A DNA stretch of 64,000 nucleotides from Cohnella rhizoplanae. Lineage in GTDB: Bacteria; Bacillota; Bacilli; Paenibacillales; Paenibacillaceae. Positions 8,718 to 17,500 of this stretch are shown one piece after another. The first letter of the stretch is position 1, and each line of letters starts with the position of its first letter. The stretch is taken from the NCBI RefSeq assembly GCF_948329515.1, contig NZ_CAOJCN010000019.1, positions 44,486-108,485 on the forward strand. The letters are read 5' to 3'. The translations under genes were made by a program, and so were the position numbers. Below the pieces are notes generated by a model. It was not told the origin of the DNA. It saw only the letters and a list, made by a program, of their open reading frames with translations, and made no database searches.

Positions 8718-10091
8718 TTACTGGTTCTTGGCCGTCGCGAGATCGGTCGTCGCCTGCTTGACTGCGGCGTCGAGCTCCTTTTTCACGTCGATCGGCTTGC
8801 CCAGCATCATCTTGTCGAGCACGGTCTGCATCGCCTTGGCGCCCGACGCGCCGAAGAATTCGCTCGTCTTCTCCGGGAACTCCTTAATATTCGGCACATC
8901 GTCGAGGAACGGCTTCAGGTGCTCATCCGTCGCCTGACCCAGCTTCTCCGTCGTGGACTTGACCGCCGTGAAGGCGTATTGCGCCATGATCTCCTGGCCT
9001 TGGGGACCGGTGAGATACTTCAGGTACTCCCAAGCCGCGTCCTTGTTGGCGGACTTGGAATACAGGCCGTAGCCGGAATAGCAGATCGTGTTGGCCGCGC
9101 CGCTCGGGCCGACCGGCATCTGCGCGACGCCGAAGCTCAGATCCGGGTTTTTCTTGTATTCGGCGACCGGCCAGCGGCCCGTCATCGTCATGGCGACTTT
9201 GCCCGCCGCGAACAGGTCGACGCCTTGAAGCGCCGCGGAGTCGGAGCTCGATGGGCTGATCTTGTCCTTGAGGTACATATCCTGGTACAGCTCGAGCGCC
9301 TTGACGGTGCCGTCGCCGTTCATGAAGCCGTCGAACGACTCGCCGTCGGGGCTGATGACGCTGCCGCCGTAGCTGTTGATGAGCGGCAGGATCGCGCGCA
9401 GCCAGCCGCCCGGCAGCTCGACGCCCCACTGCGACGTTTTGCCGCCCTTTTGCACCGTCAGCTTCTTGGCCGTCTCGTAGAACTGATCCCAGGTCCAGCC
9501 GGTCTTCGGATAAGCGACGCCCGCGTCGTCGAACAGCTTCTTGTTGTAGAATATCGCGATGTCGGAGTAGTCCTTGGGCAGCGTGTAATATTTGTCGTCC
9601 AGCTTGCCGACGTCCAGCACGCTCGTGTAGTAATCGTTCAGGTCGATGCCGGACGCGCCCTGGATATACGGCGTCAGGTCCTCGAGCGCGCCCTTCTGCA
9701 TAAACATCTTTACGTCGCCGTCGCCGATCTGGAAGATGTCCGGCGCCTGGCCGGCCGCGACTTGCGTGAGCAGCTTGGTGCCGTATTGGTCGGGCACGGA
9801 TTCGATGTTAATCTTGACGTTCGGGTGCTCCTTGGTGTAGTTGTCCGCGATCTGCTGCTGCTGCTTGAGACCGTCGCCGCCGTCCCATGTGCCGACGCGG
9901 AGCGAGACGTTCTTGACCTCCGCCGAAGCCGAGGGGCTCGCCGGTGCGGAAGCGCTTGCGGAAGACGACGCGCCGCCCGAGGCCGGGGCCGAAGACGAGC
10001 CCGCGTTGTTGTTGTTATTTCCCCCGCATGCCGTCACCGCCATCGCAGAAGCCAAACCGAGTGCAAGTAATGCCGTTCCCCTTTGTCTCAT
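8718..10091 (-). CDS. Extracellular sugar-binding lipoprotein of the ABC importer
   Basis: 457 residues. An N-terminal lipoprotein signal ends in the lipobox AVTAC with Cys22, followed by an Asn run and a Ser/Ala/Pro linker to about residue 57. The mature part has the family 1 solute-binding fold: an early strand VSLRVGTWDGGDGLKQQQ, the IPKDYSDIAIFYNKKLF-like region near residue 180 (here LPKDYSDIAIFYNKKLFDDAG), and the late hinge region. It delivers oligosaccharide to the permease pair encoded just downstream. A 232-bp gap (8486-8717) with only a weak CTGCA/TGCAG hairpin separates it from the MalF frame, which could lower permease expression relative to the abundant binding protein. Substrate is not evident; glycosidase neighbours point to an alpha-glycan or alpha-galactoside. 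Confidence 0.92.
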   Translation of the reverse strand: MRQRGTALLALGLASAMAVTACGGNNNNNAGSSSAPASGGASSSASASAPASPSASAEVKNVSLRVGTWDGGDGLKQQQQIADNYTKEHPNVKINIESVPDQYGTKLLTQVAAGQAPDIFQIGDGDVKMFMQKGALEDLTPYIQGASGIDLNDYYTSVLDVGKLDDKYYTLPKDYSDIAIFYNKKLFDDAGVAYPKTGWTWDQFYETAKKLTVQKGGKTSQWGVELPGGWLRAILPLINSYGGSVISPDGESFDGFMNGDGTVKALELYQDMYLKDKISPSSSDSAALQGVDLFAAGKVAMTMTGRWPVAEYKKNPDLSFGVAQMPVGPSGAANTICYSGYGLYSKSANKDAAWEYLKYLTGPQGQEIMAQYAFTAVKSTTEKLGQATDEHLKPFLDDVPNIKEFPEKTSEFFGASGAKAMQTVLDKMMLGKPIDVKKELDAAVKQATTDLATAKNQ

Positions 10092-10136
10092 GCACGAACA
10101 CTCCTTTGGTTAGGTATGGAATATGTTTAAGGGTGT

Positions 10137-10161
10137 CCGCCGCCCCGATCGGGCGCGGCGG
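10137..10161 (-). other. GC-rich hairpin between glycosidase and binding-protein genes
   Basis: A near-perfect GC palindrome around the core CCCGATCGGG lies in the 88-bp gap between the two genes, without a T tract. It looks like an mRNA-stabilising or partial-termination hairpin rather than a full terminator. Confidence 0.4.
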
Positions 10162-10179
10162 AGCCTCAGAAACCGAATG

Positions 10180-12333
10180 TCAGGCGTTCGCGGCGGCGGC
10201 CCTTGACTCGACGCGCACGGTGCGGCCGCTTGTATTGGAGACGATGCGAACGCGGTAGTCCTCGCCGTCGCGCTCGACGTCGACGCCCAGCGTCCCGGCG
10301 CCCAGCCGGATGCCCCGCGCTTTGAGGCGGTTCATGCCGGGCGGCAGCGCAGGCGCGAGCCGGACTTCGCCGGACGCGCCGTCGACCGCGAGGCCGAGCA
10401 TGGCCGTCAGCATGACGAGCGGCGTGCCGGCCGCCCAGGCCTGCGGCGAGCAGGCGACCGGATAGCGGACGGGCCGGCCGCGGGCTCTCGCGTAGCCGCA
10501 GAACAGCTCGGGCAGCCGGGCGTTCTCGAAGTGCGCGGCCGCGGCCAGCAGCCCTTCGATGACGATGCCGCTCTGCTCCGGGAACCCGCCGGCGGCGAGT
10601 CCCAGGAGACACATCGAGTTGTCGTGGGGCCAGACGCTGCCGTCGTGGTAGCTCATCGGGTTGTAGCCGGTCTGGCCCTCGGCCATCGTGCGGATGCCGT
10701 AGCCGCCGAACAGATCCGGAGCCGCGAGCCGCTTCGCCACGGCGGCGGCCCGCTCCGGCGCGAACAGCCCCGAGGCGAGCGCATGACCGGGATTGGAGGT
10801 CACGGAGCGCACCTGGCGGCCGTCGCGGTCGAGCGCGATCGCGTAGTAGCCCTCTTCCTCCATCCAGAACGCCGCCTCGAACCGCTCCCGCAGCGCCTCC
10901 GCCTCTACGGCGAGCTGTGCCGCGAATTCCCGCCAGTCGCGTCCCGGCTCCTCCGGCAGGCGCGCCAGCTGCTCGGCGAGCAGCCGCTTGGCCTGGTACG
11001 CGTACCCTTGCACTTCGACGAGCGCGATCGGCGTCTTCGCGTACTCGCCGTCCCGGTGCACGATCGAGTCGGCCGAGTCCTTCCAGCCCTGATTGGCGAT
11101 CCCCTTGGCGGATTCGCTGTGATAGGTGACGAAGCCGCCTGCGTCCGCCGCGTTGCGGTCGATCCAGCCGAGCGCCGCCTCGGCGTGCGGCATCAGCTCG
11201 CGCAGCGCGGCGAGGTCGCCGGTCCACTTGACGTATTCGGCCAGCAGGACCAGGAACAACGGCGTCGCGTCCACCGTTCCGTAGTAAGGCGTGAACGGCA
11301 CCTGATTCGTATTGGACAGCTCGCCGCGGCGCAGCTCGTGCATGATCTTGCCCGGCTGCTCGTCGCGCCAGGCATCGTCCCGCTCGCCTTGGTAGCGCGC
11401 CATCGTGCGCAGCGTCGCGAGCGCGACCTCGGGCCGGACGGGCAGCATCTGCAGGGCGGTGATCAGGCTGTCGCGCCCGAACAGCACCGCGTACCAGGGG
11501 AGCCCCGCCACGGGGAAGCGCCCATGCCCTTCGTCGTTCATCAGCACGCGCAGGTCCAGCACGCCCCGCTCGTATAGCGCGTCGAGCTGCGGGAGATCCG
11601 TCTCGAGCGTCGCGGACGACGCGACCCAGTCGGCATAATCGGCATGGAGCTTCTCCAGCGCCTCGGATCTCGGATAGACCTCGGGCTCGGCGTCGCCGAT
11701 CGTCGGGATGAGCAGCAGCTCCAGCGCTTGGGACGCGCCGGGTGCTAGAGACACCGCCAGGCTCAGCGTGCCGTCGTCTCCGGCGCTGGCCGCGGGGTCG
11801 TCCCAGCGGACCTGCAGCGCCCGGCGGATGCCGTCCGTGCCTTGGTACGCGAAGCGCAGCGAGTCGCCGTCCGCGACGGGCTTCTCCGGTATGCCGAGCT
11901 TGCCGCCCATGAAGCCGCGGACCACGAACATGTCCGTGAAGTCCGCTTCGAACCGCAGCGATACGTCAAAGGCGAGCGGCATGGGGCTGAAGTTGGTCAT
12001 CGTCAGCTTGTCGTACAGGACGTCGCCGTAGATGAAGCGCATCCGACGCAGCTCGACGGATTCCCGCCACAGGATCAGCTCGCCGTCCGCCTCCATGTGG
12101 GGGTTCGTCAGCACGGTCTCGGACAGGTAGTTCTGGTCCGCCTCGGATGACAGCACGATCGGCTTGCGCCCGTTGATCAGCAGCTCCATACGGCTCAGGA
12201 ACCGCGTATCGCTGCGGTACAGCCCGTAGCCGGCCTGCTGTCCCTCGCCCGCGTCCGCGGGCGGCGGCACGACGTCGCCGGACAGATCGGTCAGCAGGAA
12301 GAGGTCGTTATCTTTAATCACCCGGTAGTCCAT
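10180..12333 (-). CDS. Amylo-alpha-1,6-glucosidase (glycogen-debranching-like) enzyme
   Basis: 717 residues, cytoplasmic. The N-terminal domain (about 1-240) matches the glycogen-debranching N-terminal beta domain, with GLYRSDTRFLSRMELLING near residues 36-54. The catalytic six-hairpin region (about 260-640) contains FPVAGLPWYAVLFGRDSLIT and IMHELRRGEL plus TVDATPLFLVLLAEY, the signature stretch of this family. A short C-terminal beta domain ends the protein. It is the first structural gene after lacI, 143 bp from it, and has a LacI-type palindrome and a cre-like site just upstream. This arrangement suggests substrate induction and possible catabolite repression. Probable role: hydrolysis of an imported alpha-linked oligosaccharide. 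Many bacterial members of this family are misnamed debranching enzymes, so the true bond specificity is open. Confidence 0.85.
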   Translation of the reverse strand: MDYRVIKDNDLFLLTDLSGDVVPPPADAGEGQQAGYGLYRSDTRFLSRMELLINGRKPIVLSSEADQNYLSETVLTNPHMEADGELILWRESVELRRMRFIYGDVLYDKLTMTNFSPMPLAFDVSLRFEADFTDMFVVRGFMGGKLGIPEKPVADGDSLRFAYQGTDGIRRALQVRWDDPAASAGDDGTLSLAVSLAPGASQALELLLIPTIGDAEPEVYPRSEALEKLHADYADWVASSATLETDLPQLDALYERGVLDLRVLMNDEGHGRFPVAGLPWYAVLFGRDSLITALQMLPVRPEVALATLRTMARYQGERDDAWRDEQPGKIMHELRRGELSNTNQVPFTPYYGTVDATPLFLVLLAEYVKWTGDLAALRELMPHAEAALGWIDRNAADAGGFVTYHSESAKGIANQGWKDSADSIVHRDGEYAKTPIALVEVQGYAYQAKRLLAEQLARLPEEPGRDWREFAAQLAVEAEALRERFEAAFWMEEEGYYAIALDRDGRQVRSVTSNPGHALASGLFAPERAAAVAKRLAAPDLFGGYGIRTMAEGQTGYNPMSYHDGSVWPHDNSMCLLGLAAGGFPEQSGIVIEGLLAAAAHFENARLPELFCGYARARGRPVRYPVACSPQAWAAGTPLVMLTAMLGLAVDGASGEVRLAPALPPGMNRLKARGIRLGAGTLGVDVERDGEDYRVRIVSNTSGRTVRVESRAAAANA

Positions 12334-12376
12334 GGCGCATTCTCCTTCTTGCTGTTTGTTGCCGGCACGCGATTCG

Positions 12377-12390
12377 GTTAACCGCTTTCA
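12377..12390 (-). promoter_or_regulatory. cre-like site upstream of the glycosidase gene
   Basis: Minus-strand TGAAAGCGGTTAAC matches the CcpA consensus TGWNANCGNTNWCA at 12 of 14 positions, failing at the last two. It lies 44 bp upstream of the start codon. Confidence 0.4.
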
Positions 12391-12408
12391 TTTATCCGGC
12401 AAGGTTTT

Positions 12409-12422
12409 CCAAAACGTTTCGG
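12409..12422. promoter_or_regulatory. LacI-family operator (CCAAAACGTTTCGG)
   Basis: A near-perfect palindrome with central CG, the usual form of LacI/GalR operators. The identical 14-mer occurs upstream of the lacI gene at 13511-13524. It lies about 75 bp upstream of the first glycosidase start, where it would block transcription of the operon. Confidence 0.75.
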
Positions 12423-12475
12423 TTTTCGAGGAAATAAAAACGCCTCTCAGTCGTCATGGCTTGCGGGCCAAACGA

Positions 12476-13495
12476 TTACCCGGATAAAGGCGCGGTGCTC
12501 TGACGGACGATCAATTCGGACTGAAGCGTGATCTTGCGGCCGACGTCGCGGTTCTCCAGCATATCCACCAAGAGCTGCGCGGCTTGATAGCCCATCTCGT
12601 AACGATCCTGGCGAATGGTGGTCAGCGGCGGCGAGCAATGCGCGGCGATGGCGATATCGTCGTACCCGACGATCGACATCCGCTCTGGCGCCCGGTGGCC
12701 CAGCCGCTCCAGCGCCCGCAGCGCGCCGAGCACCATCAGGTCGCTCGCGGAGAATACGGCGGTGACGTCGGGATGCTGGTACAGGATGCCGTACATAGCC
12801 TCGAATCCGCCTTCTTCACGGAAGCCTCCGTTGTAGATCAGCTTGGGGTCGAAGGGGATGCCCGCTGTCTCCAGCGCCTGCCGGTAGCCCTCGAGCCGGT
12901 CCTGGCTGACGGCGGCCTCGTCGTGCCCGTTGATCATGGCGATGCGCCGGTGGCCGAGCCCGAGCAGGTGGTTCACGGCCGATACGGCCCCCCGGACGTT
13001 GTCCGTCGTGACGTGTCCTACGTTGCGGCTCTCGGCTGGAATGTCGATGAGCACGCACGGGAAGTTCGTCTTGTGCACGACCTCTTCCAAGTACGGATCG
13101 TGCAGCCGCAGACCGGACAGAATCGCGCCGTCGACGTTGCGTTCCTTGCACAGGTCGGCGTAGGACTTGGACAGCTGCTTCTTGGGGTTGGTGCTGAAGA
13201 GCAGGATATCGTAGTCCAGCTCGACCGCCCGGTCGTTGATGCCGCACAGCGTCTCGAAGGCCAGCGAGTCCTTGGCGCCTTCGCGGTTGATCTCCGACAG
13301 GATGACGCCGATCGTCCGCGTTTTCTTGGTCACCAGGCTTCTCGCGACGGCGTTCGGGCGGTAGCCCATCTGGTCGGCGATCGTCTGGATGCGCTTGCGG
13401 GTCTTCTCGTTCACGTCGCTGTAGCCGTTGAGCGCCCGGGAGATGGTCGTGATGGATACGCCTGCGGCTTTTGCCAGATCTTTGATGGTGGTCAA
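12476..13495 (-). CDS. LacI/GalR-family transcriptional regulator
   Basis: 339 residues from a TTG start at 13495. This start gives the standard TTIKDLAKAAGVSITTISR helix-turn-helix N-terminus, with an AAAGGA ribosome site upstream; the longer frame to 13540 would add 15 residues with no family match. The hinge region is near residues 45-60 (GYRPNAVARSL). A periplasmic-binding-like effector domain follows (IGVILSE to the C-terminus) with the usual DLMVLGALRALERLG and SIVGYDD motifs. It is transcribed in the same direction as the glycosidase and transporter genes and has an identical operator at both promoters, so it most likely represses the operon and itself. The effector is probably a sugar derived from the transported glycan. 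Confidence 0.93.
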   Translation of the reverse strand: MTTIKDLAKAAGVSITTISRALNGYSDVNEKTRKRIQTIADQMGYRPNAVARSLVTKKTRTIGVILSEINREGAKDSLAFETLCGINDRAVELDYDILLFSTNPKKQLSKSYADLCKERNVDGAILSGLRLHDPYLEEVVHKTNFPCVLIDIPAESRNVGHVTTDNVRGAVSAVNHLLGLGHRRIAMINGHDEAAVSQDRLEGYRQALETAGIPFDPKLIYNGGFREEGGFEAMYGILYQHPDVTAVFSASDLMVLGALRALERLGHRAPERMSIVGYDDIAIAAHCSPPLTTIRQDRYEMGYQAAQLLVDMLENRDVGRKITLQSELIVRQSTAPLSG

Positions 13496-13510
13496 CGTAT
13501 CCCATCCTTT

Positions 13511-13524
13511 CCAAAACGTTTCGG
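13511..13524. promoter_or_regulatory. LacI-family operator at the lacI promoter
   Basis: CCAAAACGTTTCGG, identical to 12409-12422. It begins 16 bp upstream of the TTG start, suggesting autorepression. Confidence 0.7.
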
Positions 13525-13606
13525 AAGCTCGTGACCTCATTATATTCCGTCATGTAAGCCTTTGCAAGAACGAATTTAGAGAAGATGCTATTGGGAAAGA
13601 TAACAC

Positions 13607-13649
13607 AAAAAAAGCTTCCGTAACCGGATCTCTCCGTCCGCGAAGCTTT
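13607..13649 (-). terminator. Intrinsic terminator after spoVT
   Basis: Arms AAAGCTTC and GAAGCTTT with further internal pairing, followed on the minus strand by seven T residues. It isolates spoVT from the lacI operon. Confidence 0.8.
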
Positions 13650-13681
13650 ATTTTGCTTATCGATCCGGTACGACGCGCAGC

Positions 13682-14224
13682 TTACTGCTCCATCTGCTTG
13701 GCCAAAAAGCCGGCCGCCGTCTCCACCATCTTGCTCTCCATCTCGGCCATCTTGCGGCCTTCTTCGCGGCTAAGCAGCACGACCGTCCCTATAGGATCGC
13801 CGCCGGCTACGATGGGAGCGGCTACGAAGGCACTCAGCGTCTCGGTAGTATCCCGCAGGAGATCGAATTGTCCTCCGTTCGCTTCCAGCGTGATCTTGCG
13901 GCTTTCCATGCACGCTTCGAGCGTCTGGCCGATCGCCTTCTCCAGATACTCCTTCTTGGACGTACCGGCCACGGCGATGACAGCGTCGCGGTCCGAGATC
14001 AGGCAGATGTGGCCCGTGCTCTCGGAGAGGGATTCGGCGTACTCCTTGGCAAAGTCGCCCAGCTCTCCGATCGGCGAATACTTTTTAAGGATAACTTCTC
14101 CGTCTCGGTCTACAAAAATCTCCAGCGGATCGCCTTCGCGGATGCGCAGCGTCCTGCGGATTTCCTTCGGGATGACTACTCGGCCCAAATCGTCGATGCG
14201 GCGTACTATTCCGGTTGCTTTCAT
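13682..14224 (-). CDS. spoVT: Stage V sporulation protein T, AbrB-family regulator
   Basis: 180 residues, close to the B. subtilis length of 178. The N-terminal swapped-hairpin DNA-binding domain is MKATGIVRRIDDLGRVVIPK onwards. The C-terminal GAF-like domain spans about residues 56-178. The start at 14224 is chosen by family N-terminus; the open frame continues upstream to 14410 but that extension has no family match. SpoVT is a late forespore regulator that tunes sigma-G genes. A good sigma-G promoter match lies at 14352-14381. In B. subtilis spoVT directly follows mfd; here an 11-kb block separates spoVT from the mfd-foldase pair. The gene ends at a strong terminator. Confidence 0.97.
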   Translation of the reverse strand: MKATGIVRRIDDLGRVVIPKEIRRTLRIREGDPLEIFVDRDGEVILKKYSPIGELGDFAKEYAESLSESTGHICLISDRDAVIAVAGTSKKEYLEKAIGQTLEACMESRKITLEANGGQFDLLRDTTETLSAFVAAPIVAGGDPIGTVVLLSREEGRKMAEMESKMVETAAGFLAKQMEQ

Positions 14225-14351
14225 GGTTTCGAGATGCCCCACTTTCCTTGGATGTTTTGGACCATGGCCCGAAGCCGCATCAGGTACGGCATACGGCATG
14301 TATGACGAACGCGGTAGCTCTGGGATAAGGATTGATCTTTTACCATGGGAG

Positions 14352-14381
14352 TAGTATTTAACCCCTCCCATTTTCTTATGC
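14352..14381 (-). promoter_or_regulatory. Candidate sigma-G promoter of spoVT
   Basis: Minus strand: -35 GCATA (14377-14381), 18-bp spacer, -10 AATACTA (14352-14358). The recalled sigma-G consensus is GHATR-N18-CATWMTA, so there is one mismatch. It would give a leader of about 120 nt. Confidence 0.6.
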
Positions 14382-14482
14382 GCTCGCCCATCGGCGGTCG
14401 CCGAGACCACTCCCTCGTTTTCCAGTTATTACCCGACACCGTTCGACCCTGAATCAAAGGATTCGGCGGCGACCAAACGGGA

Positions 14483-14526
14483 CAGGGCCCGTCCCGGTCT
14501 CCATGGAGACCTGCGGACGAGCCCTG
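14483..14526 (-). terminator. Long hairpin downstream of the S-layer gene
   Basis: Outer arms CAGGGCCCGTCC and GGACGAGCCCTG plus an inner GGTCTCC/GGAGACC stem make a very stable structure 40 bp after the stop codon. There is no clear T tract on the minus strand, so it may also act as a 3' mRNA stabiliser. The remainder of 14225-14566 holds only the spoVT promoter and leader. Confidence 0.6.
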
Positions 14527-14566
14527 CGGGGAATTTTGATGATTGAGCGGTCTTGTGAGGCGTTGA

Positions 14567-17500
14567 TTATCTAACGTTGTCGTCGATGCTTTTTGCGAAA
14601 ATCTCGCTGCCGTCCGGGGCGCGCACGGACTCGTGCGACCTCGTGGCCTCCTCGATCTGGCCGAACGACCAGCTCGACGCCGGCACGTCCGGGAAGGAAG
14701 CCTTCACGCCGCCGAGCGGGCCGCGGTACAGCAGACGGTTAATCATCGTCACCGCCTCCTGGCGGACGATCGGCGCGGCCGGCTTGAAGGTGCCGTCCTC
14801 GTAGCCGGTCGTCAGCGCGTTGCGGAAGAGCGCTTCGATCGCTGCCGACGACCAGCGGCCCTCGGCGTCCGCGAACTTCGGATCGAGCGGCTGAGCGACC
14901 TTCAGCTTCAGATAACGGACCATGACCGCCGCGAGCTCCTCGCGGGTGACGGGGCTGTCCGGATGGAAGCTGCCGTCCACATAGCCCGTGAAGATGCCGT
15001 TATCCGATGCGATGCGGATATAACCGCTCGCCCAGTGACCTTCGCGGACGTCGCTGTATTGCGCCTTGAGCGCCGTGCTGCCGCCGTCGATCAGGCGCGC
15101 GATGATCGCGGCCAGTTCGGCGCGGGTCAGCGTCCGGTTCGGAAGGAACGTCTTGTCCGGATACCCGAGAATGTAACGGGTATGCGCGACGTTGCCGTAG
15201 CGGTTGGAGAAAATGAGCAGCTTGGCCGACGCTTCCGCGCCCGCGGCGCCTTCGGCTGCCTGATTGGCTGCCGATGCCTGGGCTTCCAGCTCGGCTATAC
15301 GTTCGGCGGTGTCGATCTGCGGCCACTTCAGCTTGACCGTGTATTGTCCGCCGGCGCCTGCCTCTAGCGTACCCGGCTTCCATACGATCTTGCCGCCGGA
15401 GACCGTTCCGCCTGCAGCGTCCGTCACTTCCGCGCCTTCGGGAGTCGCGAGCGCGATCTGCGCATCCTTCGCCGCTGCATCTCCGGCGTTGTGATACTTG
15501 ACGGTCACGGTCGCCGTGCTGCCCTCTTCATAGGTGCTGCGATCGATCGATACGTTCACGACCAGATCCGGCTTGCCCGCAGGTTCAGGTACGGCAGGCG
15601 TTGCCGGAACGGCCGGAGACGGCGAGCTCGACTGCGGCGTCAGGGGCACGTCATGGCGAACGATGGCGAACTCGACCGGTATCGTCGGGCTCACGTACGT
15701 ATCGTACCCGGCAGCCGTTACCACCAGGTAATAGTCGGTCTGCGGGTACACCATGTAGGCGTACTTGCCGCCGTCCTTGCTCGTCTGCGGGTTCGCGTTG
15801 TCGTTCGGCGCGAAGCCTGCGATCGCGGGCAGTACCACTTCGGTGCCCGGCGTGAGGCCGGCTGCCCTGTTGCGCGGCGTATCCGCATAGTACAGGACGA
15901 CATTGGCGCCATTAACCGCCGTGCCGCTGACTTTATCCGTGATGTCGCCGTAAGGGTCGATCAGCTCGTCGAGAATGTTGAGCTCGCCGTCATCGGATAA
16001 TTTGAACTGCGGCAGCGTGCCGTCGTTATCGACCGCGTTCATGATGATTTCTTTGGGCGCTCCGCCGTTCTGTGCGTCGGGCAGGCTGTATACGATGGCC
16101 AGACCGTACTTCTTGCCTTTGACGAGTCCCGGGATGCTGAACACGCCGCTCGGGTCGAGCGCGAAGGTATCCTGCCCGTTCAGCGTGACGAACTCGCGGG
16201 TATCCGGGTCTTGAATCTTGATCTTGAGCTGGGACGCCATATCGCGGTCGGCCGCATCCTGATCGTCCAGCAGCTTCTGCGAGCCGTCGGGCTTCGCCAT
16301 AACGATGATGCCAGTCGCGACCTTGTCGGAGTCGAAGTATTCGTCGCCGCCGCCCGAGATATTGCCTACCGTGGCGGTCTGCTTGAACGAAACCTGCTTC
16401 GTCTCGCCGCCGACGGTGACCGGCTTGATAATCTCGATGGTATAGACGAGATCCCCCTCCGGCACCGGGATCGAATAACGGCCCAGCTCGTCGGTCGTCG
16501 TCTCCGAGGAGAAGCCGATCGCCGCGTTGGCGATGCGCACCGTGATGCCTTTCTCGACGACGCGCTGGCCGTCAACAGTAGAAGCTACGACGCCTCGGAT
16601 CGCCGCGGGCTGGAACGTCACGTTGATCTGCTGGTGGCTGTAGATGCCTTTGTCCGTATCGTGCGCGTCCGCCGTAACCGGGATGACCTGGGCGATCGTG
16701 CTCGAGATCTTGCTTGTTTTATAGGGTATGACCGCTTGGCCTGCCGCATTGGTCACGGCTTCGTCTCCCTCGGGGAACGTGCCTGACGTTGCGCCGAACT
16801 GGATCTTAACGCCGGGGACAGGCTGTGCATTGCTATCCGTCAAGGTCGCCGTCAGCTGCGACGTGGATACGCCGTCGCCGATCAGCGAGTCCGGATCGGC
16901 GACGAGCCGGATGACGTATGTGCCGTGCTCGGCGATCGCGATCGTCACCTTAGACGGCGTCGATGTGGCGCCATGGCTATCCGTGACCGTAAAGGTAAAG
17001 CTATCCTCGCCGCCGAAGCCGGGTGTCGGCTTGTACGTATAAGCGCCGTCCTCGCTCACCGTCACCGTGCCGTGCGAAGGATCGCTTGCCTTGGCGAAGG
17101 TCAGCGTATCGCCCGTGTCGGGATCGCTGCCGTGCAGCTCACCGTCGTATACCGCACCGTTCACGCTGATCACGACGTCTTGCGCGATTGCAATCGGCTT
17201 CCGGTTCGCGACCGTGATCGTCACCGTTGCCGCATTGGAGTCGGCCTTGCCGTCATTGGCCTTGAATGTAAAGCTGTCGGGGCCGGCATATCCTTGGTCC
17301 GGCGTATAGGTATAGCTGCCGTCCGAATTCACGACGACTGTGCCGTGCGTCGCGTTCGTGTTGAGCGAATACGTTACATCGTCGTTCGTGTCTGCATCGG
17401 TGGCGGATAGCGTGCCGCTCACCGCGGTATTCGGATACGTAGTCTTCGCGTCGTCGTGCGCCACTGGCGCCACGTTGGCTGCTACGATTTGGCCGTAGCC

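Noticed and set aside
14225..14410. N-terminal extension of SpoVT
   Set aside because: No family match; it covers the likely sigma-G promoter and leader.
14483..14526. Insertion-sequence inverted repeat
   Set aside because: The palindrome is a single hairpin after a stop codon, with no transposase or target duplication nearby.
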